A stretch of DNA of 64,000 nucleotides from Methylovorus menthalis (GTDB taxonomy: Bacteria; Pseudomonadota; Gammaproteobacteria; Burkholderiales; Methylophilaceae), in the NCBI RefSeq assembly GCF_020523625.1, contig NZ_JAJAQH010000006.1, positions 1,410,849 to 1,474,848 on the forward strand. The letters run 5' to 3'. Under the pieces are notes generated by a model. That model made no database searches. It saw only the letters and a program-made list of their open reading frames with translations, and was not told where the DNA came from. Both the position numbers and the translations under genes were made by a program. This document shows, piece by piece, positions 1-11,457 of the stretch. Each line of letters opens with the position of its first letter. The stretch's first letter is position 1.

Positions 1-626
1 TCCAGCAGCAGGCGACTGCGATTTTCCAGGCTGCCACCGTATTGGTCTGTACGCTTGTTGCTGCCATCCCGCAGGAACTGATCCAGCAGATACCCATTGG
101 CGGCATGCACCTCTACGCCGTCAAACCCTGCTTCCAGCGCATGCTTGGTGGCGGCGGCGTAATCCGCCACGATGCCTGGCAACTCAGCCAGCTCCAGCGC
201 ACGTGGCGTGACGAAATCCTGCAGCCCCTGATAGGTAAAAGCCTGCCCGGCAGGCTTGATCGCAGATGGCGCCACAGGCAACGCATTGTCAGGCAGCAGG
301 GAAGGATGCGAAATACGGCCTACATGCCAGAGTTGCAAAACAATTTTGCCGCCCTGGGCATGCACCGCCTGCACTACCTTTTTCCAGCCCTCTACCTGTG
401 CCGGGGTATGAATACCGGGTGTTGCCGGATAACCATGGGCCATGGCGGAAATAGGCGTGGCTTCGGTGATGATCAATCCAGCACTGGCACGCTGTTGGTA
501 ATAGAGCGCATTGAGATCGGTCGGCACATTGCCGGTGCCCGCGCGGTTACGGGTCAGTGGCGCCATGACCATGCGGTTTTTAAGTTGAATGGAACCCAGG
601 CTTACCGGGCTGAATAGATCTGTCAT
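1..626 (-). CDS. nemA: Old Yellow Enzyme family alkene reductase (NemA-like), 3' end outside window
   Basis: FMN-dependent NAD(P)H oxidoreductase that reduces electrophilic alkenes such as N-ethylmaleimide and quinone-like compounds in the cytoplasm. About 208 codons are visible from ATG at 626: the N-terminus reads MTDLFSPVSLGSIQLKNRMV, followed by the family motifs LQLWHVGRISH and HAANGYLLDQFLRDGSN. The family is about 360 residues, so the last 40 percent lies before base 1. It is the last gene of a leftward series pirin, flavodoxin-like, YceI, NemA, with a 69-base gap from yceI; shared control by the divergent LysR gene is an inference. The exact subfamily (NemA, XenB, OYE) is open. Confidence 0.88.
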   Translation of the reverse strand, partial: MTDLFSPVSLGSIQLKNRMVMAPLTRNRAGTGNVPTDLNALYYQQRASAGLIITEATPISAMAHGYPATPGIHTPAQVEGWKKVVQAVHAQGGKIVLQLWHVGRISHPSLLPDNALPVAPSAIKPAGQAFTYQGLQDFVTPRALELAELPGIVADYAAATKHALEAGFDGVEVHAANGYLLDQFLRDGSNKRTDQYGGSLENRSRLLL

Positions 627-695
627 CGAGAGATTCCTTTACGTTTTAAATACAAATGGCGTGCAAGCACGCCAAGGTTAGGAACAGGAATTAGC

Positions 696-1271
696 TTACT
701 TTTGCTTCACGCCTTCAATCAGCAGATTGACTTCAATATCGTCACCTACCGGAGCGCCGACCTTCTGGCCCCAGGTGTAGCCGTAATCGGAAGCCTTGAT
801 TACCGCGTTAGCTTCGATCCCGGTGCGTTGGCCGCCCCATGGATCATTGCCATAGCCCAATACCACGAATGGGAAGGAAATCTCCTTGGTCACGCCATGC
901 AGGGTGAATTTACCGGTGATCACGCCCTGGGTTTTGCTCTTGGCTTCGACCTTGGTGCTGACAAACTGAATCTCGCTAAAAGCGCCAGCATCCAGATACT
1001 CAGGCTTCTGGATGTGCTCATCGCGCTTGGCCAGGCCAGTGCTGATGCTTAATACATTGATGCGGGCATCGACGCTGGAGTTAGCCAGATTATCCGGGTC
1101 CAGCTTGATCACGCCCTTGATGTCATTGAAGCTGCCTGCAGTCTTGGAAACCACGTGGCGAATCTTGAAGTTGGCAAAGCTGTGGGCGGTATCGATGTTG
1201 TAAGTATCAACCGCGGCAGATGCAACACCAGCAAAGCTTACGAGCGCCAGAGAGGCGATGATGTGTTTCAT
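696..1271 (-). CDS. YceI family periplasmic lipocalin-like protein
   Basis: 191-residue YceI-domain protein, a beta-barrel family that binds isoprenoid lipids or quinones. Residues 1-19 (MKHIIASLALVSFAGVASA) form a clear Sec signal peptide, and the mature part has the usual opening VDTYNIDTAHSFANFKIRH. I chose the ATG at 1271 rather than the one at 1283 because a GGGG ribosome site lies six bases before it and the signal peptide then starts directly. It sits between the flavodoxin-like gene and nemA on the same strand. Binding of a quinone-type lipid fits its redox neighbours but is not shown by the sequence. Confidence 0.9.
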   Translation of the reverse strand: MKHIIASLALVSFAGVASAAVDTYNIDTAHSFANFKIRHVVSKTAGSFNDIKGVIKLDPDNLANSSVDARINVLSISTGLAKRDEHIQKPEYLDAGAFSEIQFVSTKVEAKSKTQGVITGKFTLHGVTKEISFPFVVLGYGNDPWGGQRTGIEANAVIKASDYGYTWGQKVGAPVGDDIEVNLLIEGVKQK

Positions 1272-1305
1272 TGAAATCCCCATTAAGAAAAATAACAGCT
1301 AAAAA

Positions 1306-1875
1306 TTAAGAAGCCTGCAAACGCTTGGCTAGCTCGGCTACGCGTTCACCCAGATGTTCGGCAGTCAGCAGATCACTTGGCATTGGCGCCACATCGGCAC
1401 CCTGGTCGCTATTGGCTTGTGCCATTGCGCCCAGAAAGCTGCCCAGTCGATTCAAATCGTTTACCGAGCCCTGACTATGATTATTGCCGGGCAACAGACC
1501 CAGACTGACCCAGAGCATGCCATGCTGAGCGGCAAAGACAGACAGCTGAATCAGACTATCCAGCTTGTCGCCGCTTTGGCTGGCGGAGGTCGTAAAGCCG
1601 GCCGCAAGCTTGTCTTGCCAGCCGCGCTCATACCAGATCTTGGAGCTCGCTTCCATGAACTCCTTGAACTTGGCCGACACCGAGCCCATGTAAGTCGGAC
1701 TGCCGAAGATAATGGCATCGGCCCCTGCCAAAAGTTCCCATTGCTGCTGAGCCTCTTCGCTGGTCAGCAAGTGCACTTGCGTGCCGGCGGATTTGCCAGC
1801 ACCGCGCGCGACTGCCTGCGCTTGGGCGGCGGTGTGGCCGTAGCCACTGTGATACACGATTGCGATGTTTGCCAT
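1306..1875 (-). CDS. Flavodoxin-fold NAD(P)H:quinone reductase-like protein (WrbA family)
   Basis: 189-residue flavodoxin-like protein. The FMN phosphate-binding loop is at the N-terminus (YHSGYGHT, residues 8-15), then FGSPTYMGSVSAKFKEFM around 58-75 and the WrbA-type GFTTSAS loop. Such proteins reduce quinones by two electrons and so limit redox cycling. An AGGAG site precedes the ATG at 1875. It lies 34 bases before yceI and 57 bases after the pirin gene in the same direction, so a common transcript is likely. It is somewhat diverged from E. coli WrbA, so FMN reductase or another flavodoxin-like role is possible. Confidence 0.85.
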   Translation of the reverse strand: MANIAIVYHSGYGHTAAQAQAVARGAGKSAGTQVHLLTSEEAQQQWELLAGADAIIFGSPTYMGSVSAKFKEFMEASSKIWYERGWQDKLAAGFTTSASQSGDKLDSLIQLSVFAAQHGMLWVSLGLLPGNNHSQGSVNDLNRLGSFLGAMAQANSDQGADVAPMPSDLLTAEHLGERVAELAKRLQAS

Positions 1876-1932
1876 AGTGTGTGCTCCTGATGCGTTAAGT
1901 GAGATACAACATGCGTATACAGATAAAAAACC

Positions 1933-2661
1933 TTAGATCGACTGCGTTGCGGGAATGTGATGGGGTGGCAGGTCAAACAGCAGCACTTCCGCCTCCGTGA
2001 CCGCCAGTAACTCCAGCGTGGTTTCGCCATCCATCCTGATCGCGTCCCCCTGCAGCAGATCATGGGCATTCGCCTGAAGGCTGCCCTTGGCTACTTGCAG
2101 GTAATAGCTGCGTCCGGTATCCAGCGGCATGTGCAAGGGTACACCCTGCTCAAGCACACTGGCGTAGAGGTCAACACTCTGATTAATCGTTAAGGAGCTG
2201 TCGCGGCCATCGCGTGAAGCAATCAGGCACCAGCGATTATGCTTGGCAGCTAACGGAAAATGCTTCTCTTCATACCCGGGAGCCAAGCCATCGCGCTCCG
2301 GCATCAGCCAGATTTGCAGCAGGTGCGCCTGCGCGGAATCGGAGGCATTGAACTCACTATGGGAAATGCCGCTGCCTGCGGTCATCCGCTGCACGTCGCC
2401 AGGATGAATGGTTGATCCGCTACCCAGGCTGTCTTCATGCCGTAAGTCGCCCTGCAACATATAGGTGATGATTTCCATATCACGGTGGCTGTGCATGCCA
2501 AACCCGCGGCCAGGCTCAATCACGTCTTCATTGATGACGCGCAGTACCGAATAGCCCATATAGGCGGGATCGTAATAACTCGAAAACGAGAAGGAGTGGT
2601 AACTATCCAGCCAGCCCAGGTTGGCATGCCCACGTTCACGGGATTTTCTTAGCTTGATCAT
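1933..2661 (-). CDS. Pirin family protein (YhhW-like, bicupin)
   Basis: 242-residue pirin of the YhhW type, some members of which are quercetin dioxygenases. The metal-binding cupin motif is visible as GFGMHSHRDMEIITYMLQG with the following His of GISHSE. The ATG at 2661 gives the family start MIKLRKSRERGHANLGWLDS; an in-frame ATG at 2676 would sit inside the palindrome at 2671-2687 and is less likely. First gene of the leftward set with the flavodoxin-like, YceI and NemA genes. Function is known only at family level; quinone or flavonoid handling suits the neighbours. Confidence 0.88.
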   Translation of the reverse strand: MIKLRKSRERGHANLGWLDSYHSFSFSSYYDPAYMGYSVLRVINEDVIEPGRGFGMHSHRDMEIITYMLQGDLRHEDSLGSGSTIHPGDVQRMTAGSGISHSEFNASDSAQAHLLQIWLMPERDGLAPGYEEKHFPLAAKHNRWCLIASRDGRDSSLTINQSVDLYASVLEQGVPLHMPLDTGRSYYLQVAKGSLQANAHDLLQGDAIRMDGETTLELLAVTEAEVLLFDLPPHHIPATQSI

Positions 2662-2670
2662 GAATGCTTT

Positions 2671-2687
2671 ATTCAATTATATTGAAT
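2671..2687. promoter_or_regulatory. LysR-type operator between pirin and lysR genes
   Basis: Perfect inverted repeat ATTCAAT-TAT-ATTGAAT containing the T-N11-A core (TCAATTATATTGA) expected for a LysR-type regulator. It lies just upstream of the pirin start and 72 bases upstream of the divergent lysR. A second, imperfect T-N11-A element (2750-2762) overlaps the lysR start, the usual place for self-repression. Site identity is inferred from pattern and position. Confidence 0.55.
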
Positions 2688-2758
2688 GACCTGGAGCATA
2701 TTAAACCTAAGGCGAAGACGACATTAGCAAATAATTTTGCATATCTCATTCAAAAAAT

Positions 2759-3661
2759 ATGAACACCTCTCTCACCATGGATGCGCTGGAAGTGCTCGAT
2801 GCCATTGCGCGCAAGGGCAGCTTTGCAGCAGCCGCAGAATCGCTGTTTCGCGTGCCATCCGCCATCACTTACACGGTACGCAAGCTGGAAAGCGATCTCG
2901 GCATTGCCATTTTTGACCGCAAAGGCCATCGAGCCGAGCTGACAGAAGCAGGCGCCGAGCTGCTGCGTGAAGGTCGACGTTTATTGCAAGCGGCGCAGGA
3001 GATCGAGTCACGCGTCAAGCGCGTGGCCACTGGCGTAGAAACCGAACTCGGCATTGCCTTGAGCGATCTATTTACTGTCGCACCGGTATACAAGGTGCTG
3101 GAAAGCTTTTATGCGCAAGGCTTCGGCACGCGCATCCGCCTGATGCGCGAGGTGTATGGCGGCAGCTGGGATGCGCTGGTCACCGGCCGGGCTGATATCT
3201 CCATAGGCGCCCCGGGAGATGGTCCGCCGGGAGGCGGTTACATCACACATACCATGGGTACGGTGGAGTTTGATTATGCAGTAGCTCCCCATCACCCACT
3301 GGCCGCGCTGCCCGAACCTCTGCAAAACCAGGATATTCAGCAGTACCGCTCCATCTCAGCCGCCGATAGCTCGCGTGACCTCGCGCCCAGAACTTCCGGC
3401 ATTCTGCAGGGACAGGACGTGCTCACGGTGTCGGATATGGCCTCCAAACTCCTGGCGCAGCAACGCGGCCTGGGAGTGGGTTACCTGCCCCGCTCCATGG
3501 CAGCAAAACACGTCGCCAATGGCACACTGGTCATCAAGCAGGTGGCCGAGCCCAAGCCAGAAGTCCCGTGTTTTCTCGCTTGGCGCAGCAATGGCGGCAA
3601 AGCGCAAGCCTGGTTGATTCGCGAATTTTCCAAACTAGCACTGGATGAACTGCTGATCTAG
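2759..3661 (+). CDS. LysR family transcriptional regulator
   Basis: 300 residues with the standard LysR layout: winged helix-turn-helix at about 5-64 (ALEVLDAIARKGSFAAAAES then AITYTVRKLESDLGIAIFDR) and a periplasmic-binding-fold effector domain from about 90 to the end. Divergently transcribed from the pirin gene with 97 bases between the chosen starts, the classic arrangement for control of the neighbouring genes. No strong ribosome site is seen; ATG at 2777 (MDALEVLD) is an alternative start. The inducer is unknown; a quinone or electrophile is a reasonable guess from the target genes. Confidence 0.92.
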   Translation: MNTSLTMDALEVLDAIARKGSFAAAAESLFRVPSAITYTVRKLESDLGIAIFDRKGHRAELTEAGAELLREGRRLLQAAQEIESRVKRVATGVETELGIALSDLFTVAPVYKVLESFYAQGFGTRIRLMREVYGGSWDALVTGRADISIGAPGDGPPGGGYITHTMGTVEFDYAVAPHHPLAALPEPLQNQDIQQYRSISAADSSRDLAPRTSGILQGQDVLTVSDMASKLLAQQRGLGVGYLPRSMAAKHVANGTLVIKQVAEPKPEVPCFLAWRSNGGKAQAWLIREFSKLALDELLI

Positions 3662-3764
3662 TGCCAAAATCCATGGTGTATCCATAGTGCAAGGTGCACA
3701 ACACCAAGGGCATGGCCGGGGGAAGGCCATTTCACTAACCTAACATTCATCAAGAGTTGCCATC

Positions 3765-4247
3765 ATGATCAGAGAAAAACCAGAACAATTCGACAAAGTG
3801 CATATTCCACGCGAGCTCTATGCCGTTAACCGCTACGCCGTCAAAGCCATGGTCTGGCTCAACGGCTTTGCCCACATCATTATCGGGCTGGCACTGGCCG
3901 TGGCCGTGCTGATGTTTACCTGGCTGTTTTATGTGGATGTGCGCGATGCAGCAACTGCACACAATCTGGTACATGGCTTTTTGCATGCCCTCGGTACCCT
4001 CATGCTGCTGTGGTCCATCTCAGCACTGATTACAGCAGAGATTCGCTATCTGCGTGGCAGCCAACTCGAAGTGGAAGCTTTTATCGAAGTTGCCATGATC
4101 GTAGTGCTGCGCAAGCTGATCGTCATGCCGGTGGAAGATGGTTCGCTGATCCCTTCCGATGTCGCGCTGTGGGTAGGCGCAGGCCTGATGCTGGGCATCA
4201 TGTATGTGCTGGTGCGCTGGTCCAACAAATTCGGCAAAAGCAACTAA
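3765..4247 (+). CDS. psiE: Phosphate-starvation-inducible PsiE-like membrane protein
   Basis: 160-residue inner-membrane protein of the PsiE family. Four hydrophobic segments are visible at about 32-55, 72-92, 104-118 and 132-152, with the family pattern GSQLEVEAFIEVAMIVVLRKL in the middle. Its molecular job is not known in any organism. It ends five bases before the MoxR gene, which suggests co-transcription although PsiE is not a usual partner of that cluster. No Pho box was recognised upstream; a short ATGGCC/GGCCAT hairpin lies at 3712-3730. Confidence 0.85.
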   Translation: MIREKPEQFDKVHIPRELYAVNRYAVKAMVWLNGFAHIIIGLALAVAVLMFTWLFYVDVRDAATAHNLVHGFLHALGTLMLLWSISALITAEIRYLRGSQLEVEAFIEVAMIVVLRKLIVMPVEDGSLIPSDVALWVGAGLMLGIMYVLVRWSNKFGKSN

Positions 4248-4252
4248 ACCTC

Positions 4253-5173
4253 ATGTCCAGCATGCACCCTGTCGCCGCCCAGATCATCCATGCGACATCC
4301 AGCATCATTCTGGGCAAGGAACAGCAAATCAAGCTGGCGCTGGCCTGCATTCTGGCGCGGGGGCACCTGCTGATCGAAGATTTGCCCGGCATGGGCAAGA
4401 CCACCCTTTCGCATACCCTGGCGCAGGTACTGGGGCTGCAATTCAACCGCGTGCAATTCACCAGCGACCTGTTGCCAGGCGATGTGCTGGGCATTTCGGT
4501 GTATGACCGCAATATCGGCGCCTTCACGTTTCATCCCGGCCCGGTCTTTACGCATGTGTTGCTGGCCGACGAGATCAACCGGGCCACGCCCAAGACCCAG
4601 AGCGCCCTGCTGGAAGTCATGGAAGAAGGCCAGGTCACCCTGGAAGGCGAAACGCGCCCGTTGCCAACCCCATTTTTCGTGATTGCCACGCAGAATCCCA
4701 CCCATCATATCGGTACGTTTCCCCTGCCGGAATCGCAGCTGGACCGCTTCCTGATGCGCATCCGGCTGGGGTATCCCGACCCACAATCCGAGCGCTCGTT
4801 GCTGCAAAACAATGGTGGCCGCGCCCATGTCGGCGAAGTCGAAGCCTGCATCAGCGCGGTCGAGTTGATGGCCTTGCAGGCCGAAGTGGACCACGTACAC
4901 CTTTCAGATGCCCTGCTGGATTACCTGCAAGCCCTGCTGCAATACAGCCGGCAAGCGGTGGATTACAGCGCCGGGTTATCGCCCCGCGCCGGGCTCGCCT
5001 TGCGTCAATGCGCACAAGCCTGGGCGCTCATGCACAACCGTGACTTTGTGATTCCCGAAGACATCCAGGCGGTACTGCCCGGTGTCGCGGGTCACCGTCT
5101 GCAATGGGCAGTCGGCATGGAATCGCATGCGGATAGCGGGCTGCATTTACTGAACGCGGTCGCCATCCCCTAG
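4253..5173 (+). CDS. MoxR family AAA+ ATPase
   Basis: 306-residue AAA+ ATPase of the MoxR group, chaperone-like enzymes that mature or remodel partner complexes. Visible motifs are Walker A (DLPGMGKTT), Walker B (LLADEINRA), sensor 1 (ATQNP) and an arginine-rich lid. The ATG at 4253 is five bases after the psiE stop; a longer reading of the frame would run through psiE and is rejected. The next genes are DUF58 and a transglutaminase membrane protein, the standard three-gene MoxR cluster, whose substrate is unknown. Confidence 0.93.
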   Translation: MSSMHPVAAQIIHATSSIILGKEQQIKLALACILARGHLLIEDLPGMGKTTLSHTLAQVLGLQFNRVQFTSDLLPGDVLGISVYDRNIGAFTFHPGPVFTHVLLADEINRATPKTQSALLEVMEEGQVTLEGETRPLPTPFFVIATQNPTHHIGTFPLPESQLDRFLMRIRLGYPDPQSERSLLQNNGGRAHVGEVEACISAVELMALQAEVDHVHLSDALLDYLQALLQYSRQAVDYSAGLSPRAGLALRQCAQAWALMHNRDFVIPEDIQAVLPGVAGHRLQWAVGMESHADSGLHLLNAVAIP

Positions 5174-5194
5174 CGCGCGGCCAGCCCAACGCCT

Positions 5195-6168
5195 GTGAGC
5201 CGCCCTGCCGCCTTTATAAAATCCTCCCTGAACTGGAAACGCTGGCTACGCACTGCACGCGCCGATGCCCGCCGAGGTCCCGTTCTCACCACCCGCCACA
5301 TTTACATCCTGCCCACTCGCGCTGGCACGCTTTACGGCACTATCATCATCGCCATGCTGCTGGGCAGCATCAATTACAGCCTGAGCCTGGGCTTTGTGCT
5401 GACCTTTCTGCTGGCTGCGCTGGGCATCGTCTGCATGCTGCATACCTGGCGCAATCTCGCCTGGCTGGAAATCAGCCACTGCCAGGCAAGCCCGGTCTTT
5501 GCCGGAGAAAATGCCGCGCTGGAAATCCGGCTTCAGGAGTCTTCCGGCCGCATGCGCCACGCCATTTATGCCTACTGCGAAGCTAGCTTGCAGCCGCAGA
5601 GCACCGATATCCCGCCTAGGCAATCCGGCACCATCACGCTTGCTTACCCCACCACGCGTCGCGGCTGGAGCGAACCCGGGCGCCTGACTCTATTCACCGT
5701 ATTTCCGCTAGGCCTGTTGCAGGCATGGTCGTATGCCGATACGGATTGTCGGGTGCTGGTTTACCCACGCCCGGCAGCGTCTGGCAGCAGTAGCGCCTCC
5801 AGCACAGATCAGGCAGGCAAAGGCAGCCGGGATAGCCTGCTGGGCGATCAGGATTTTGCCGGGCTGCGTCACTATCGGCCGGGCGACTCACCACGCCGCA
5901 TCGACTGGAAAGCCTCCTCGCGTGAGCAAGGCATGTATAGCAAGCATTTTCAGGGCGAGCCGGTTTCCAGCGTCTGGCTGGATTGGCATGAAACCAAAGG
6001 GGCCGATGGCGAAGAGCGCATCTGCCAGCTGGTGCGCTGGATACTGGAAGCCCATCAGGGCGGAGGCCGCTATGGCCTGCGCCTGCCGCACCTCACACTG
6101 GCGGCGGATCGCGGCGAAGCGCATTACCACCGTTGCCTGCAAGCCCTGGCGCTGATGGAGCTGCCCGC

Positions 6169-6172
<4 letters not shown>
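5195..6172 (+). CDS. DUF58 domain-containing membrane protein
   Basis: 325 residues starting at GTG 5195. Two hydrophobic segments at about 48-88 anchor it in the membrane; the DUF58 signature is visible as RHYRPGDSPRRIDWKASSR in the second half. DUF58 proteins are the conserved partner of MoxR ATPases and often carry a von Willebrand A-like fold downstream of this motif. The stop overlaps the next start (ATGA at 6169-6172), indicating translational coupling with the transglutaminase gene. Confidence 0.9.
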
Positions 6173-8704
<2,532 letters not shown>

Positions 8705-8757
8705 CCCTATCGGCGGATATCCGCCAATCCCACTTTTCACGCGCAACAGACATAAAA

Positions 8758-8780
8758 AAACCGGCCATTTCGGCCGGTTT
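8758..8780 (-). terminator. Rho-independent terminator for the Bax-inhibitor gene
   Basis: Nine-base stem AAACCGGCC / GGCCGGTTT with a five-base loop. Read leftward it ends in a run of seven T, making a strong terminator after the 8811-9503 gene; read rightward after tadA the T run is only three bases. Confidence 0.8.
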
Positions 8781-8810
8781 GATCCGCTTGCCAGCGATCA
8801 AGGCAAATCG

Positions 8811-9503
8811 TTAGTCACGGTCACCCAGCACTGCCATCAGAATCTGCAGCAGGTTGACGAACAAGTTGTAGATATCCAGGTAGATAGCCAATGTCGCCAT
8901 CACGTAGTTGGTTTCGCCACCATTCACAATGCGGCTCACGTCATACAGGATAAAGCCTGAGAACAGCAGCACAGCCACGCCAGACAAGGCCAGCGAGAAG
9001 GCTGGAATCTGGAAGAACATATTGGCCAAGGAAGCAATGATGAGTAGCACAATGCCGACCATCAGGAACTTGCCCATGAAGCTGAAATCCTTCTTGGTGG
9101 TGGTCGCAATACCAGCCAGTGTCAGGAAGATAATGCCAGTGCCGCCTGCAGCGAGGCCAATCAGCTGACCACCATTACGCAGTTGGAGCGCGACTTGCAG
9201 GATAGGGCCAAGCATCACGCCCATGAACAGGGTCAGGGCGAGCAGCAGAATCACACCCAGGCCGCTATTGCGGTTGGCCTGAATGCCATAAAACAGGCCG
9301 AACATGCCAGCTAGTGTAGCCAGGGCAAACATGATGGGGTGCTGGGCAGCCCAGCTGAAGTTCATGCTCATGCCGATGAATGCACCGATCACGGTGGGGA
9401 TCATGCTGAGTCCGAGTAGCGCGTAAGTATTGCGCAGTACCTTGTTGCTATCGGCAACCAGCACTTCGGAATTACGTGCGATCTCATAATTGCTTTGCAT
9501 CAT
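8811..9503 (-). CDS. Bax inhibitor-1/YccA family membrane protein
   Basis: 230-residue integral membrane protein with seven hydrophobic helices and the family ending FILYDVSRIVNGGETNYVMATLAIYLDIYNLFVNLLQIL. Family members act as pH-gated calcium leak channels or bind FtsH (YccA). The start at 9503 has a GAGGAA site at good distance. Stands as a single gene, with 112 bases to nagZ and its own terminator. Confidence 0.92.
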   Translation of the reverse strand: MMQSNYEIARNSEVLVADSNKVLRNTYALLGLSMIPTVIGAFIGMSMNFSWAAQHPIMFALATLAGMFGLFYGIQANRNSGLGVILLLALTLFMGVMLGPILQVALQLRNGGQLIGLAAGGTGIIFLTLAGIATTTKKDFSFMGKFLMVGIVLLIIASLANMFFQIPAFSLALSGVAVLLFSGFILYDVSRIVNGGETNYVMATLAIYLDIYNLFVNLLQILMAVLGDRD

Positions 9504-9615
9504 TTGCGTTCCTCATCAAAAAAACCTGTAATTCAATCAATTGCATCAATCAATTGTTAAGACTAAACAAACATCGGTAAAGTTTCAACCTTGGCATGAC
9601 ATTTCGTATAGCCGA

Positions 9616-10671
9616 TTACGAGGCCTCGGCGAACAAATCATCTTCATGGATGCCGATCTGGCTGATGGTATGTACCGCCTCAATATACTCATGGCTCTCG
9701 CGCAGGGCCGTCATGTCCGCCGGATGCAGTTTGCCATGCATGCGGGCGAGCCGCGCCAGGCTAGGGGCTGAAATATTCCACTCAAGATGTTCAAGCAGTT
9801 CATCGGCAAGGTCGGGACGATTACACAGCAAGGCCATATCGCAGCCGGCGTTCAGTGCTGCCAGCGCACGCTGGGTAACATTGCCCGCCACTACGGCGCC
9901 TTCCATCGAGAGATCATCACTGAAAATCACGCCATTGAACGCCAGGCGCTGACGCAGCACTTTCTGCAACCAGCGCTCCGAAAAGCCAGCCGGCTTGTCA
10001 TCCACCTTGGGATAGATCACATGCGCAGGCATGATGGCGGGCAAGCCATCATCGATCATCTGGCGGAAAGGCTGCATGTCGGTAGAGGCAATCTCGTCAA
10101 AGCTGCGCTCATCCACGGGAATCGCGACGTGCGAATCCGCGGCAATAAAACCATGGCCGGGAAAATGCTTGCCCACTGCCGCCATGCCACCGCGCCTCAA
10201 GCCTTGTATAAGCGCATAGGCCAGCTCGGCAATGGCTTGGGGTTGCATGTGAAAGGCACGGTCACCGATCACCTGGCTGACGCCATAATCCATATCCAGC
10301 ACCGGCGTAAAGCTGAAATCGATACCGTGTGCACGCAGCTCCACGGCGATCAGCCAGCCCGCTTCTTCGGCCAGCTGTTTGGCTTTTTTCGGTTGTTTAT
10401 CCCAGATCTTTCCGAATTCGCGCATGGGCGGAATGCGGGTAAACCCATCGCGGAAACGCTGCACGCGGCCACCCTCATGGTCCACACCTATCAGCAAGGG
10501 CGGCTGGCGCACGGCATGAATACTGGCGGTCAGCGCTTTCAGTTGGGCGGGCGACTGGTAGTTGCGCGCAAACAGGATCACCCCGCCCACCAGCGGGTGT
10601 TGTAAACGGCGGATATCGTCGGCATCCAGTTCGGTGCCAACCACATCCAGCATAATCGGGCCTAAGGTCAT
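9616..10671 (-). CDS. nagZ: Beta-N-acetylhexosaminidase NagZ
   Basis: 351-residue glycoside hydrolase family 3 enzyme, a cytoplasmic step of cell-wall recycling that removes GlcNAc from GlcNAc-anhydroMurNAc peptides. Visible motifs: [26 protein letters not shown] (catalytic His loop) and [10 protein letters not shown] (Asp nucleophile). No signal peptide, as expected. It lies 24 bases after yhhQ and, further upstream on the same strand, a peptide importer with a YkuD enzyme, which suggests a murein-recycling neighbourhood. Confidence 0.95.
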   Translation of the reverse strand: MTLGPIMLDVVGTELDADDIRRLQHPLVGGVILFARNYQSPAQLKALTASIHAVRQPPLLIGVDHEGGRVQRFRDGFTRIPPMREFGKIWDKQPKKAKQLAEEAGWLIAVELRAHGIDFSFTPVLDMDYGVSQVIGDRAFHMQPQAIAELAYALIQGLRRGGMAAVGKHFPGHGFIAADSHVAIPVDERSFDEIASTDMQPFRQMIDDGLPAIMPAHVIYPKVDDKPAGFSERWLQKVLRQRLAFNGVIFSDDLSMEGAVVAGNVTQRALAALNAGCDMALLCNRPDLADELLEHLEWNISAPSLARLARMHGKLHPADMTALRESHEYIEAVHTISQIGIHEDDLFAEAS

Positions 10672-10695
10672 GGTTTGGTTTTCAAGAGCTTGATG

Positions 10696-11406
10696 TTAAG
10701 TATCGGTTTTCAGGGCAAACGGATTGAAATCGGTATGGCGGTCGTAGTAATCCTCATTTTCGACACGCTTGAGCCAGGCAACCACTTTATACGTTACCGG
10801 GGTGAATACTACCTCCACGCCGACCTTGGCCACAAATTGCGCCAGCATCACCAGCGGCAGCTTGTCATCGGGGATCACCCCGCTACCGTAAAACGCCAGG
10901 GGATAAAACAGCGCCGAATCCACGCCTTCACCGAAGATGGTAGAACCGATGGTGCGCATCCACAGCCAGCGCCCGGCGGTCATGACTTTCATTTTCGCCA
11001 TGATGTAGGAATTCACAAACTCGCCTGCAGCAAAGGCCACCAGCGAAGCCAGCGATACGCGCCAGGCCGAGCCAAATGCAACTTCATAGGCTTCCTGGTT
11101 ATGCCAGAACGGCGCGGCCGGCAAGGCGACGATCATCCACGCCATGAACGAGGCAAAGGCCAGGCCACCAAACCCGGCCCAGATAACTTTGCGTGAACGG
11201 GAATAGCCGTACACCTCGGTCAGGATATCGCCAAAAATGAAGGAGATAGGGAAAAACAGCAGGCCCGCACCGAAGGTCAGCGTGCCCAGCACCGGCACGT
11301 CGATCTGCGAAATCTTGGCCGGACCTATCAGGTTGGAGCAGACCAGCACAGTGACAAAAGCAGCCATCATGAGGTCGTAATAGCGGTAACTACGCGGTGT
11401 CTGCAC
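10696..11406 (-). CDS. yhhQ: Queuosine precursor transporter YhhQ
   Basis: 236-residue vitamin-uptake-transporter-like membrane protein with six or so helices; E. coli YhhQ imports queuosine precursors (preQ0/preQ1). Characteristic stretches include FGAGLLFFPISFIFGDILTEVYGY and RTIGSTIFGEGVDSALFYPLAF. Placed between oppC-like and nagZ genes on the same strand with short gaps (51 and 24 bases). The 51-base upstream gap shows no preQ1 riboswitch. Confidence 0.9.
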   Translation of the reverse strand: MQTPRSYRYYDLMMAAFVTVLVCSNLIGPAKISQIDVPVLGTLTFGAGLLFFPISFIFGDILTEVYGYSRSRKVIWAGFGGLAFASFMAWMIVALPAAPFWHNQEAYEVAFGSAWRVSLASLVAFAAGEFVNSYIMAKMKVMTAGRWLWMRTIGSTIFGEGVDSALFYPLAFYGSGVIPDDKLPLVMLAQFVAKVGVEVVFTPVTYKVVAWLKRVENEDYYDRHTDFNPFALKTDT

Positions 11407-11457
11407 GGGGGAATATGTTTTGGAAAGCGATGCCAGAATAGTAGCAGCTTTTTCCGC

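Noticed and set aside
3712-3730. Hairpin before psiE as terminator or Pho box
   Set aside because: Six-base stem without a T run, and no match to a Pho box; too weak to call.
11407-11457. preQ1 riboswitch before yhhQ
   Set aside because: The 51-base gap shows no pseudoknot-type motif and yhhQ seems to be read from the upstream operon.
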